Below are positions 45,278 to 53,900 of a DNA stretch of 64,000 nt, piece after piece. The translations under genes were made by a program, and so were the position numbers. The notes beneath the pieces were generated by a model. It was not told where the DNA came from. It did no database searches and worked only from the letters and a program-made list of their open reading frames with translations. This DNA is from Streptomyces puniciscabiei (GTDB lineage Bacteria > Actinomycetota > Actinomycetes > Streptomycetales > Streptomycetaceae). How positions within the stretch are numbered: position 1 is the stretch's first letter; every line of letters begins with the position of its first letter. The DNA lies in contig NZ_VFNX01000004.1 in the NCBI RefSeq assembly GCF_006715785.1, forward strand, positions 238,614-302,613. Direction: 5' to 3'.

Positions 45278-46095
45278 AGTCCCGTACCGGCTCCCGGGGT
45301 TGCACCGCCGTCGCGCTCCTGCTCACCGCGCTGATGCTGTTCCCGGTGTACTGGATGCTCAACGTGTCCCTCACACCGCAGCAGGACATGCGCAGGAACC
45401 CGCCCGACCTGTTCCCGCTGCACCCCACGTTCGAGGGCTACAAGGCCGTCCTCGACGACCAGCTGCCCTACCTCGGCACCAGCCTGCTCATCGGCCTCGG
45501 CACGGTCGCCCTCACGCTGCTCCTCGCCGCCCCCGCCGGCTACTCCCTGGCCAAGCTGCGCCCACGCGGCGGTGGCGCACTCGGACTGGCCCTGCTGATC
45601 GCGCAGATGGTCCCAGGCATCGTCATGGCGATGGGGTTCTACGGCATCTTCCTGGACCTCGGTCTGCTCAACTCCTGGTGGGGTCTGATCGTCGCCGACT
45701 CCACCATCGCCGTGCCCTTCGGCGTGATGATCTTCACGGCGTTCATGTCCGGCGTCCCCGGTGAACTCCTCGCCGCGGCCCGGGTGGACGGCGCGGGAAG
45801 CTTCCGCGTCTTCTGGTCCGTCGTGCTGCCGGTCAGCCGCAACGCCGTCGTCACCGTCTCGCTCTTCAGCTTCCTGTGGGCCTGGTCCGACTTCGTCTTC
45901 GCCAACACCCTCGACGGCGGCGGCGACATGAGGCCGATCACCCTCGGCATCTACAAGTACATCGGCAACAACAACCAGGAGTGGAACGCGATCATGGCCA
46001 CCGCCGTGGTCGCGTCCGTCCCCGCAGCCGTTCTGCTGGTCCTCGCGCAGCGCTATGTGGCCGCGGGTGTGACCGCGGGCGCGGTCAAGGACTGA
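45274..46095 (+). CDS. Sugar ABC transporter permease (MalG-like)
   Basis: 273 residues, six membrane segments. The EAA motif reads ELLAAARVDGAGSFRVFWSV followed by VLPVSRNA. It starts at GTG 45274, overlapping the MalF-like gene by four bases (GTGA). Together they form the importer channel. Confidence 0.94.
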   Translation: MKSRTGSRGCTAVALLLTALMLFPVYWMLNVSLTPQQDMRRNPPDLFPLHPTFEGYKAVLDDQLPYLGTSLLIGLGTVALTLLLAAPAGYSLAKLRPRGGGALGLALLIAQMVPGIVMAMGFYGIFLDLGLLNSWWGLIVADSTIAVPFGVMIFTAFMSGVPGELLAAARVDGAGSFRVFWSVVLPVSRNAVVTVSLFSFLWAWSDFVFANTLDGGGDMRPITLGIYKYIGNNNQEWNAIMATAVVASVPAAVLLVLAQRYVAAGVTAGAVKD

Positions 46096-46143
46096 GCAGC
46101 AGCAGGGCCGTCCCCCATTCCCTCCATGAGGAGAAACCACCCC

Positions 46144-47904
46144 ATGAGCCGCACACCTACCGCGGGACCAAGACGCCGCGCCCGTCTGGCGGCCGCCCTC
46201 GGCACGGCCGCGCTCGCCGTCACCGGTCTCGCCACCGCCACCCCCGCCCGAGCGGTGCCCACGTCCGCCACCACCCTGGTGGTCGACGCGGCCCAGACCC
46301 TCCGGCCGGTCACCCATGTCGCCACGGGCAGCCTGTACGGCCTGGCCGACGCGAGCACCCCCGCCGACAGCCTCGTCACCCCGCTCAGGCCGCACACCTT
46401 CGTACAGATGGCTCCGGGCGGCTCCCAACTGCCCAACGGCGAGCCCAAGCCCGCCGGGGACGCACTGGCCGTGGCGCCCAAGGCGGCCAGGGCCGGCGCC
46501 GACGTCGTCGTCCGCATGCCGGACTGGTACCCGAACTTCCCGTACAAGTGGGTTAGTTGGGCCGACTGGTTGTCCGCCGTCGACAAGCAGGTCGCGTCGG
46601 TGCAGTCCTCGGGAGCCACCGACATCGCCGCGTACGAGCTGTGGAACGAGCCCGACTGGACCTGGGACACCACCGACGCGGGCGCCTTCGACGCCGGCTG
46701 GGCGCGCACGTACAAGGAAGTCCGCTCCAAGGACACCAGGACCCCGGTCCAAGGCCCGAGTTACTCGGCCTGGAACCAGTCCTGGATGAGCACCTTCCTC
46801 ACCGACGCCAAGGCCTCCGGCACCGTGCCCGACATCATCTCCTGGCACGAGCTGCAAGGCGCCAAGGACATCGCCGCACATGTCTCGGCGTACCGCGTGC
46901 TGGAGAGGAGCCTCGGCATCAGCCCCCGCCCGATCGCCGTCGAGGAGTACGGCACGCCCGGCGAGGTCGGCGTGCCCGGGGCGCTGATCGGCTACGTCGC
47001 CAAGTTCGAGCGCGCCGGAGTCCACGACGCCGAACTGGCCTTCTGGAACCACTACGGCACCCTCGGCGACACCCTCACCGACACCGGCGGGTCACCGAAC
47101 GGCTCGTACTGGATGTACAAGTGGTACGGCGACATGTCCGGGACCATGCTGGTCACCACGCCTCCGGCACAGACGGGCATCGACGGCGTCGCCTCCCTGA
47201 ACGGCTCCGGTGACCGGATCAGCGTCATCGCCGGCGGCTGCACCGGTTCCTGCGCGGTGACGATCGACGGCCTGAACTCCCTGTCGGCGTTCGGCGGCAC
47301 GGTCCACGTGAAGCTGGAGTACACGCCCTCCAAGGGCCGTACGACGGCGGTGTCCGGCCCGATCACCGTCTCCGACACCGACTACACCGTCTCAGGCGGC
47401 TCGATCACCGTCCCGGTGACCATGAACGCCACCGACGGCTACCACATCGTCGTCACCCCCGGCGGCACCTCCACCTCGTCGGCCGGGCGCTACCAGATCA
47501 CCAACAGGAACAGCGGTCTGGCCCTGGACACCCAGAACGCGGGCACCGCGCAGGGTACGCCCGTCGTCCAGGCCACCTCGACCGGTGGCACCGACCAGAA
47601 CTGGACCCTGGTGGCCGCGGGCTCGGGCCTCTACAAGATCGTGAACCAGAAGTCCGGTCTGGCCCTCGGCATCCAGAACATGAGCACGGCCGACGGCGGC
47701 ACGGCCCTGATCTGGGGCGACAACGGGACCGCCGACCACCTGTGGCAGCTCATCCCGTCCGGTGACGGCTCCTACAAGATCGCCAACTACAACAGCGGGC
47801 TGCTGCTCGGCGTCGACGGCATGAGCACCTCCTCCGGCGCCCGGGTCCTCCAGTGGGACGACAACGGCACCTCCGACCACCTGTGGAAGCTGACCCCGCG
47901 CTGA
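46144..47904 (+). CDS. Secreted clan-A glycoside hydrolase (GH39-like) with ricin-type lectin domain
   Basis: 586 residues. Signal peptide (AAALGTAALAVTGLATATPA-RA). The catalytic module (about 45-330) contains ELWNEPDWTW with the acid/base Glu169 and IAVEEYGTPGE with the nucleophile candidate Glu267 or Glu268, the pattern of (beta/alpha)8 clan-A enzymes such as GH39. A beta-sandwich (about 330-440) follows and then a ricin B-type trefoil (about 450-586) with three repeats ending DQNWTL, DHLWQL and DHLWKL. It may attack an arabinose-decorated polymer outside the cell. GAGGAGAAA precedes ATG 46144. Confidence 0.82.
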   Translation: MSRTPTAGPRRRARLAAALGTAALAVTGLATATPARAVPTSATTLVVDAAQTLRPVTHVATGSLYGLADASTPADSLVTPLRPHTFVQMAPGGSQLPNGEPKPAGDALAVAPKAARAGADVVVRMPDWYPNFPYKWVSWADWLSAVDKQVASVQSSGATDIAAYELWNEPDWTWDTTDAGAFDAGWARTYKEVRSKDTRTPVQGPSYSAWNQSWMSTFLTDAKASGTVPDIISWHELQGAKDIAAHVSAYRVLERSLGISPRPIAVEEYGTPGEVGVPGALIGYVAKFERAGVHDAELAFWNHYGTLGDTLTDTGGSPNGSYWMYKWYGDMSGTMLVTTPPAQTGIDGVASLNGSGDRISVIAGGCTGSCAVTIDGLNSLSAFGGTVHVKLEYTPSKGRTTAVSGPITVSDTDYTVSGGSITVPVTMNATDGYHIVVTPGGTSTSSAGRYQITNRNSGLALDTQNAGTAQGTPVVQATSTGGTDQNWTLVAAGSGLYKIVNQKSGLALGIQNMSTADGGTALIWGDNGTADHLWQLIPSGDGSYKIANYNSGLLLGVDGMSTSSGARVLQWDDNGTSDHLWKLTPR

Positions 47905-47923
47905 GGCCGCTCCTTCAAGGACG

Positions 47924-47956
47924 AGTACGCCCCCGGATGTCGGCCGGGGGCGTACT
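47924..47956. terminator. Bidirectional terminator after the glycosidase
   Basis: Perfect 13-bp arms AGTACGCCCCCGG (47924-47936) and CCGGGGGCGTACT (47944-47956) with a 7-base loop, between convergent genes. Confidence 0.9.
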
Positions 47957-48562
47957 TCACATGGTCGTGGCGGGACCGGTGATGTTCGCGGCGGGGCCGG
48001 GCGGCAGATGGACCGTCATGATCAGGTGGCAGGTCTCGCTACCTGCGCCGCGGTAGGTGTGCGTGGTGTCGCCGTCGAACGTGGCGGTCTGGCCGGCCGC
48101 GACGGTGTGTTCCGCGCCGTCGACGATCAGGGTCATGCGGCCCGAGGTCACGCTGACGGTCTCCACGACGCCGGCCTGGTGGGGGTGGCTGGGGTACTCC
48201 TCGCCCGGTTCCAGCCGCCAGCGCCAGACCTCGACCGGGGCGGGGCCGGAGGTCGTCAGCATCAGGCGCGCCTCGCCGCCGCGTTCTCCGGTCCACAAGG
48301 GGGCGACGTCGTCGCCGGCCACGACCCGGACGCGGCCCTCCGGTGGCCCCTGCACCAGCGCGGACACCGAGATGCCGAGGGTGTCGGCCAGCCGGACCAG
48401 GGTGGCCAGGTTGGGGTTGCCCTGTGCCTTCTCCAGCCCCACGAGAGCACCCTTGCTGACCTGGGCGCGCCGGCTGAGCTCGTCCAGGGACAGTCCGGCG
48501 CGGATGCGGGCCGCCCGGACGTTGTGCGCGACCGACCGCAGGGTGGCGGCTGTCTCGGCCAC
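47957..48562 (-). CDS. XRE-family regulator with C-terminal cupin domain
   Basis: 201 residues. Helix-turn-helix RAGLSLDELSRRAQVSKGAL then VGLEKAQGNPNLATLVRLAD (about residues 22-62); cupin (about 120-195: WRWRLEPGEEYPSHPHQAGV with metal-type histidines, VVETVSVTSGRMTLIVDGAE). GTG 48562 was used. It diverges from a DMT exporter, which is its likely target, across a palindrome at 48590-48605. Confidence 0.92.
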   Translation of the reverse strand: MAETAATLRSVAHNVRAARIRAGLSLDELSRRAQVSKGALVGLEKAQGNPNLATLVRLADTLGISVSALVQGPPEGRVRVVAGDDVAPLWTGERGGEARLMLTTSGPAPVEVWRWRLEPGEEYPSHPHQAGVVETVSVTSGRMTLIVDGAEHTVAAGQTATFDGDTTHTYRGAGSETCHLIMTVHLPPGPAANITGPATTM

Positions 48563-48589
48563 CTGATCACCGTCCTTAACTCTGCCTTG

Positions 48590-48605
48590 AGTACTGGAAT
48601 GTACT
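48590..48605. promoter_or_regulatory. Palindrome between XRE-cupin and DMT exporter
   Basis: AGTAC-TGGAAT-GTACT, 5-bp perfect arms with a 6-base spacer. It lies 28 bases before the regulator start and next to a TTGACA (48620-48625) facing the exporter. Candidate operator. Confidence 0.5.
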
Positions 48606-48682
48606 GCACGGTCGTTTGATTGACACGCGGCGGTCGGTCCGTTGTACCGTGTGGTCGTTCCGCTAACCGTAAGGGATGTGCT

Positions 48683-49519
48683 GTGATCGCTCTGCTGCTG
48701 GCCCTGGGCAGCTCACTCGCGTACGGATGCGCCGACTTCCTCGGCGGCCTCGGCGCCCGCAAGGCCCATGTGCTGCGGACCGTGCTGGTCGCCGCCCCGG
48801 CCAGTCTCGCGGTCGAGCTGCTGCTGTGGCCGGTGCTCGGGGCCTCGTTCGGTTCCGGTGCCCTCGCCTGGGGCGCCGCGTCCGGGGTCGCCTCGGCTGC
48901 CGCATTCGCCCTGCTCTACCGCACCCTGGCGATCGGTCCGATGAACGTCCTGTCGCCGGTGACCGCGCTGGTCTCCGCCGCGCTGCCGGTCGCCGCCGGC
49001 CTGCTGCAGGGTGAGAGGCTGGGGGCCGCCGGACTCGTGGGGCTGCCGCTGGCACTGCTCGCTGTGGTGCTGGTCAGCGCCGGACACGGCGCCGGTGCGG
49101 CCCGTCCCTCCCGTGCGGCGCTGCTGCTGGCCTTCGGTGCGGGCGCCGCCATCGCCCTCCAGCTGATCTTCCTGCACCAGGCGCCCTCGGACAGCGGGGT
49201 GGCCCCGCTGATCACCGGCCGGGCCGTCTCGTCGGCGGTCACGCTGGCCGCGGCCGGGCTGCTGCGCCGCAGGCTGGGCCCGGAACGACCGGCGTACGCG
49301 ATGTCCGCGGCGGCCGGCGTGCTGGACTCGGTGGCGAACCTGCTGTTCCTGCTCGCCGCCCGCAGCGGGGACCTGACCGTCGTCGCCGTGATCACCGCCC
49401 TCTACCCGGCCGGCACGGTCCTGCTCGCCCGCGGCGTACTCGCCGAACGCATCCACCGCGGCCAGCTCGTGGGCCTGGGCACCGCCGCCGTCGCCGTCAG
49501 CCTTCTGGCCCTGACCTGA
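48683..49519 (+). CDS. EamA/DMT-family exporter
   Basis: 278 residues with ten transmembrane helices and two EamA halves (IALLLALGSSLAYGCADFLG; AIALQLIFLHQAPSDSGVAP). It would export a small metabolite. GTG 48683 is preceded by TAAGGGA. Divergent from the XRE-cupin regulator and followed by the PaiB-like gene. Confidence 0.9.
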   Translation: MIALLLALGSSLAYGCADFLGGLGARKAHVLRTVLVAAPASLAVELLLWPVLGASFGSGALAWGAASGVASAAAFALLYRTLAIGPMNVLSPVTALVSAALPVAAGLLQGERLGAAGLVGLPLALLAVVLVSAGHGAGAARPSRAALLLAFGAGAAIALQLIFLHQAPSDSGVAPLITGRAVSSAVTLAAAGLLRRRLGPERPAYAMSAAAGVLDSVANLLFLLAARSGDLTVVAVITALYPAGTVLLARGVLAERIHRGQLVGLGTAAVAVSLLALT

Positions 49520-49547
49520 GCAGGCCCGCACCACCGAGGAGAAGAGG

Positions 49548-50102
49548 ATGCTCGTTCACCCCTGGGACGCCGGCCTGGACGAAGCCGAATGGCAGACCTG
49601 GATCGCCGGCGGCCACGACTTCGGACAGCTCAGCGTCAACGGCCTGCCGGGCCACGCCCATGGTCGTCCCCACCCACTTCTCCCTCGACGACAACCACCT
49701 CCTGGTACACTTGGCCAAACCCATCCCGGCATCCCGCCCACCGACGGCGTGCCCACCAGTTACTACGCGGCCGTCCGGTTCACCTGCCGCGCCGAGATCG
49801 TCGACGATCCCGAGGCCAAGGCGGAGCCGCTGTGCCGCCGGCTCGCCCACTTCCAGCCCGGTGGCGACCACGCCCGCGTCGCCGCGGACCGGCCGCCGTA
49901 CGGCCGGATGCTGTCCGCCATCCGCGGCCTGTGCCTGGAAGTCACCGACGTGCAGGCCAAGTTCAAGTACGACGACCACAAACCGGTCGAGCACCGCGCC
50001 GGCGTCGCCGACCGCCTCACCGAGCGTGGCGAGGGCCTGGACGTACCCACCGCAGGCCGGCAGCTGCGCCGCCTGGGTCGTATCGGCCCCTGGAAGCCCT
50101 GA
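49548..50102 (+). pseudogene. PaiB-type FMN-binding negative regulator with scarred centre
   Basis: One uninterrupted 184-codon frame, but its centre is garbled. The start MLVHPWDAGLDEAEWQTWIA then GGHDFGQLSVNGLPG and the end GVPTSYYAAVRFTCRAEIVD, AKFKYDDHKPVEHRAGVADR are PaiB-like. The conserved segment MVVPTHFSLDDNHLLVHLAK lies at 49660-49719 in a different frame, and about 30 residues expected after it (the region usually near WKAI and the VPGPW motif) are missing. Two indels therefore compensate. The product may be non-functional or misfolded. GAGGAGAAGAGG precedes ATG 49548. Confidence 0.65.
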
Positions 50103-50140
50103 ACCGGCCCCCACACACACAGGAAACGGAACCTCCGCCC

Positions 50141-50848
50141 ATGCCCGCCTTCCGCATCGCCCCCGCCGTGGCCGGCGCCTTCCCCGGCACCCTCATCGCC
50201 CTGGTCACCGCCACCGGCCTGCGCGGCCGTGAGCCCTGGCCGCACACCGCCACCACCCTGGCGGAACTGGAACGGCAGCTCGCCGAGGGCACCTGGCACC
50301 CGGCCGACGAGACCGACCCGCGCATCGACGCCTGGCACACCGCCTACCGCTCCTTCGGAACCAACCCCCGCCGCATCCGCCCCAGCGTCGACGCGCTCGG
50401 CCGCCGCATGGCGAAGAAGGGGAGCCTGCCGCGCATCAACCCGGCCGTCGACTCCTACAACGCGGTCTCCGTCCGTCACGGCCTGCCGGCCGGCGCCTTC
50501 GACCTGGACCGGGTCACCGGCGACGTGGACATCCGCTACGCGGACGGCACGGAGTCCTTCACCCCGCTCGGCGAACCCGACACCGTCGAGAACCCCAAGC
50601 CGGGCGAGGTCATCTACGCGGACACCACCGGCGTCCTCACCCGCCACTGGAACCACCGCGACGCCCACCGCACCCGCGTCACCGAGGACTCCACCCACGT
50701 CGCCTTCCTCCTCGAGACCCTCCGCGCGGACCGGGACGGCGACCTCCTCAAGGTCGCCGCCGACGAGTTGCAGAGCCTGCTCGCCCCGCACGCCGACCGG
50801 ACCGCCGTACACCACCTCAGCCCGGCCCAACCCCTCGCCATGGCCTAG
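50141..50848 (+). CDS. B3/4-domain (PheRS beta-like) protein
   Basis: 235 residues. The stand-alone B3/4 tRNA-binding domain of the kind found in phenylalanyl-tRNA synthetase beta is shown by TAYRSFGTNPRRIRPSVDAL, LPRINPAVDSYNAVSVRHGL and RHWNHRDAHRTRVTEDSTHV. Such proteins are proposed to edit mischarged tRNA or bind a small molecule. ATG 50141 was used, with GGAAACGGA upstream. Confidence 0.9.
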   Translation: MPAFRIAPAVAGAFPGTLIALVTATGLRGREPWPHTATTLAELERQLAEGTWHPADETDPRIDAWHTAYRSFGTNPRRIRPSVDALGRRMAKKGSLPRINPAVDSYNAVSVRHGLPAGAFDLDRVTGDVDIRYADGTESFTPLGEPDTVENPKPGEVIYADTTGVLTRHWNHRDAHRTRVTEDSTHVAFLLETLRADRDGDLLKVAADELQSLLAPHADRTAVHHLSPAQPLAMA

Positions 50849-50959
50849 GCCCCGTCGGCTGACAGCGGGCGAAATCTGTACATTTGTGTAAGAGGAGCTC
50901 GGGCTGTCAGGAGCGCGGCGCTCGCGACCGCGCTCACAGACCTCGCAGGCGAGGGCAAC

Positions 50960-53900
50960 ATGTTCGACGTGAGTGCGCCGATCGTGGCCACCTTCCTCGT
51001 GTATGTGGCCGTCATGATCGGGACAGGAGTCTGGGCCTACACCCGCACTCGCACCTTCGCCGACTTCGCCCTGGGGGGCCGCAGGCTCAGCGCGTTCGTC
51101 GCCGCCCTGTCCGCGGGAGCCAGCGACATGTCCGGCTGGCTGTTCCTCGCGTTCCCCGGGGCGGTGTACGCGGCCGGCGTCGGCGCCGGCTGGATCGCCG
51201 CGGGCCTCGTGCTCGGTACGTACCTCAACTGGCTGTTCGTCGCGCCCAGACTGCGCACCTACACCGAGCGCGCCGACAACGCCGTGAGCCTGTCCGCCTA
51301 CTTGGAGGAGCGGTTCGAGGACCGTACACGGACGCTGCGGATGGTCTCGGCGGCGGTCACCCTCGTGTTCTTCACGGTCTACGTCGCCAGCGGGCTCGTG
51401 GCCGGCGGGCTTCTGTTCGGACACATCTTCGGTGTCGGCTTCCGGCTCGGAGTGGCCCTGACCGCCCTGGTCATCGTCGTCTACTCGTGCCTCGGCGGCT
51501 TCCTCGCGGTGAGCCTGACCCACGTGCTGCAGGCCACGCTGATGTGCCTCGCCCTGCTCGTGCTCCCCGCAGTCGGCATCGGCGCGCTCGGCGGCTTCGG
51601 AGCGCTGCGCGACACCCTCAACAGCAAGACACCGAGCCTGCTGGACATGGGCGCCAGGGTCGACCTCACGGGCGGACGGTGGACGGCGGGCGGATCGCTC
51701 GGCGCCGTCGCGATCGTCTCGCTGCTCGCCTGGGGGCTCGGCTACTTCGGCCAGCCGCACATCCTCGCCCGCTTCATGGGCATCCGCAGCACCGGTGCCA
51801 TCCCCACTGCCCGCCGCATCGAGACCGGATGGGTTGTCCTCGTGCTCGCCGGCGCCATACTCGTCGGCCTGGTGGGCATCGCGCGGACCGGCACACCGCT
51901 GCACGACCCGCAGACGGTGTACATCAGCCTGAGCCGGTCCCTGCTCAACCCCTGGGGCGCCGGGGTGATGCTGATCGCCGTACTGGCCGCGATCATCTCC
52001 ACCGCGGACAGCCAGCTCCTCGTGTCGTCCGTCGCCCTCACCGAGGACTTCTACCGCGCATTCCTGCACCGGCGCGCCTCCGACAGGACCCTGGTCTGGG
52101 CCGGCCGCGCCGCCGTCATCGCCGTGACCCTGGTGGCCTTCGTGATCGCGCTGAGGGGCGGCGGGCTGCTGGGCATCGTCGCCTACGCCTGGGCGGGCTT
52201 CGGAGCCGCCTTCGGGCCGGTCGTCCTGCTCTCGCTGTACTGGCCGCGCATGACCTGGGCGGGGGCCATGGCCGGGATCGTGTCGGGCGCGGCGACGGTG
52301 CTGCTGTGGAAGAGGATCAATCCGCTGCTCGGGCCCTTCCAGTCGGGCATCTACGAAATGGTCCCCGGTGTCCTGGTCGCCACGGCCGCGGCGCTGGTCT
52401 TCGGGAGGTTCGTCGGCCGTCCGCCGAAACGTGCCTTCTGGCGGATGCCGGGCGGCGGCGTGAGCCAGCTGATGCTCACCCCGTTCCTCAGCCACGCGCC
52501 GGTCGGCATCGCCGTCCTCGACACGGACCTGCGGTACGTCTGGGTGAACGAGCCGCTGGACCGCCAGATCCCCCTGGAGCGGCGGTTGGGGCGGCGCATG
52601 GCGGACGTGCTGCCGGAGCAGGAGGCAGAGGCCTTCGAGGAGAAGATGCGCGGGGTGCTGCGGACCGGCACACCGGTGATGGACTACGAGTACCGCGGCG
52701 CCGGCCACAAGGACCCCGACGCCGGCCGGGCGGTCTCCGCGTCGTTCTTCGCCATGAAGGACCGGCACGGCCGGAACGTGGGTGTGTGGTACATGGTCAT
52801 CGACGTCACCGAACGCTGGCGGGCCCAGCAGCGCCTGGCCCTGCTCAACGACGCCGCCACCCGCATCGGCAGCACCCTGGACGTGACGCGGACCGCGCAG
52901 GAGCTGGCCGACGACGCCGTACCGGCCGTCGCCGACTTCGTCGCCGTCGACCTGCTGGACTCGGTCATGAGGGGCGAGGAACCGGCACCCGGACCGGTCG
53001 GCATGTCGCCCGTCATCCGGCGCGCGGCGCAGCAGTCGGTGCGTGCGGGCTGCCCCGAGGCGGCGCTGGCCGTGGGGGAGACGGTACGGCGTGCCCCCGC
53101 GTCGCCCGTGACCCGCTGCCTGCTGGAGAGCAGGACGCTCGTGGAACGGATCCTGGACCGCGCCCACAGTCCCTGGGTGACCGAGGACGAGACGCTGGGC
53201 GCCTCCCTCCTCGACTACGACTTCCGCTCGGTGATGGTGATTCCGGTGCGGGCACGCGGCGTCACCCTGGGCGCGGCGACGTTCGCCCGGTCCCGGCGGC
53301 TCGGCCCGTTCGAGGAGGACGACGTACGTCTCGCCGAGGAACTCGTCTCCCGCGCGGCGGTGTGCATCGACAACGCCCGCCGATTCACCCGCGAGCGCAC
53401 CGCCGCCCGGTCCATGCAGCGCTACCTGCTGCCGCAGGACCCGACCGGAGGGTCCGCTCTCGAAGTGGCCTCCTGGTACCTCCCGACGGATGCCCCGAGC
53501 GGTGTCGGCGGTGACTGGTTCGACGTGATTCCGCTCTCCGGAGCCCGGGTCGCCCTGGTCGTCGGGGACGTGGCCGGGCACGGCATCCACGCGGCGGCGA
53601 CCATGGGGCGCCTGCGCACCGCCATACGCACGCTCGCCAACCTCGACCTGTCTCCGGACGAACTCCTGGCCCACCTGGACGACCTGGTCATCGGGCTCAT
53701 GGCGTCGTCCGACAGCGAGGCCCCGCCGCCCGGCGAGGGCTCGGCCGCGGGCACCGCGTTCATGGGCGCCACCTGCCTGTACGCCGTCTACGACCCGGTC
53801 AGCGGCCGGTGCACGCTGGCCCGGGCTGGTCACCTCCCGCCGGTGATCGTCGGTCCCGACGGCAGTGCCGACATCGTGGACCTGCCCGCCGGACCACCGC

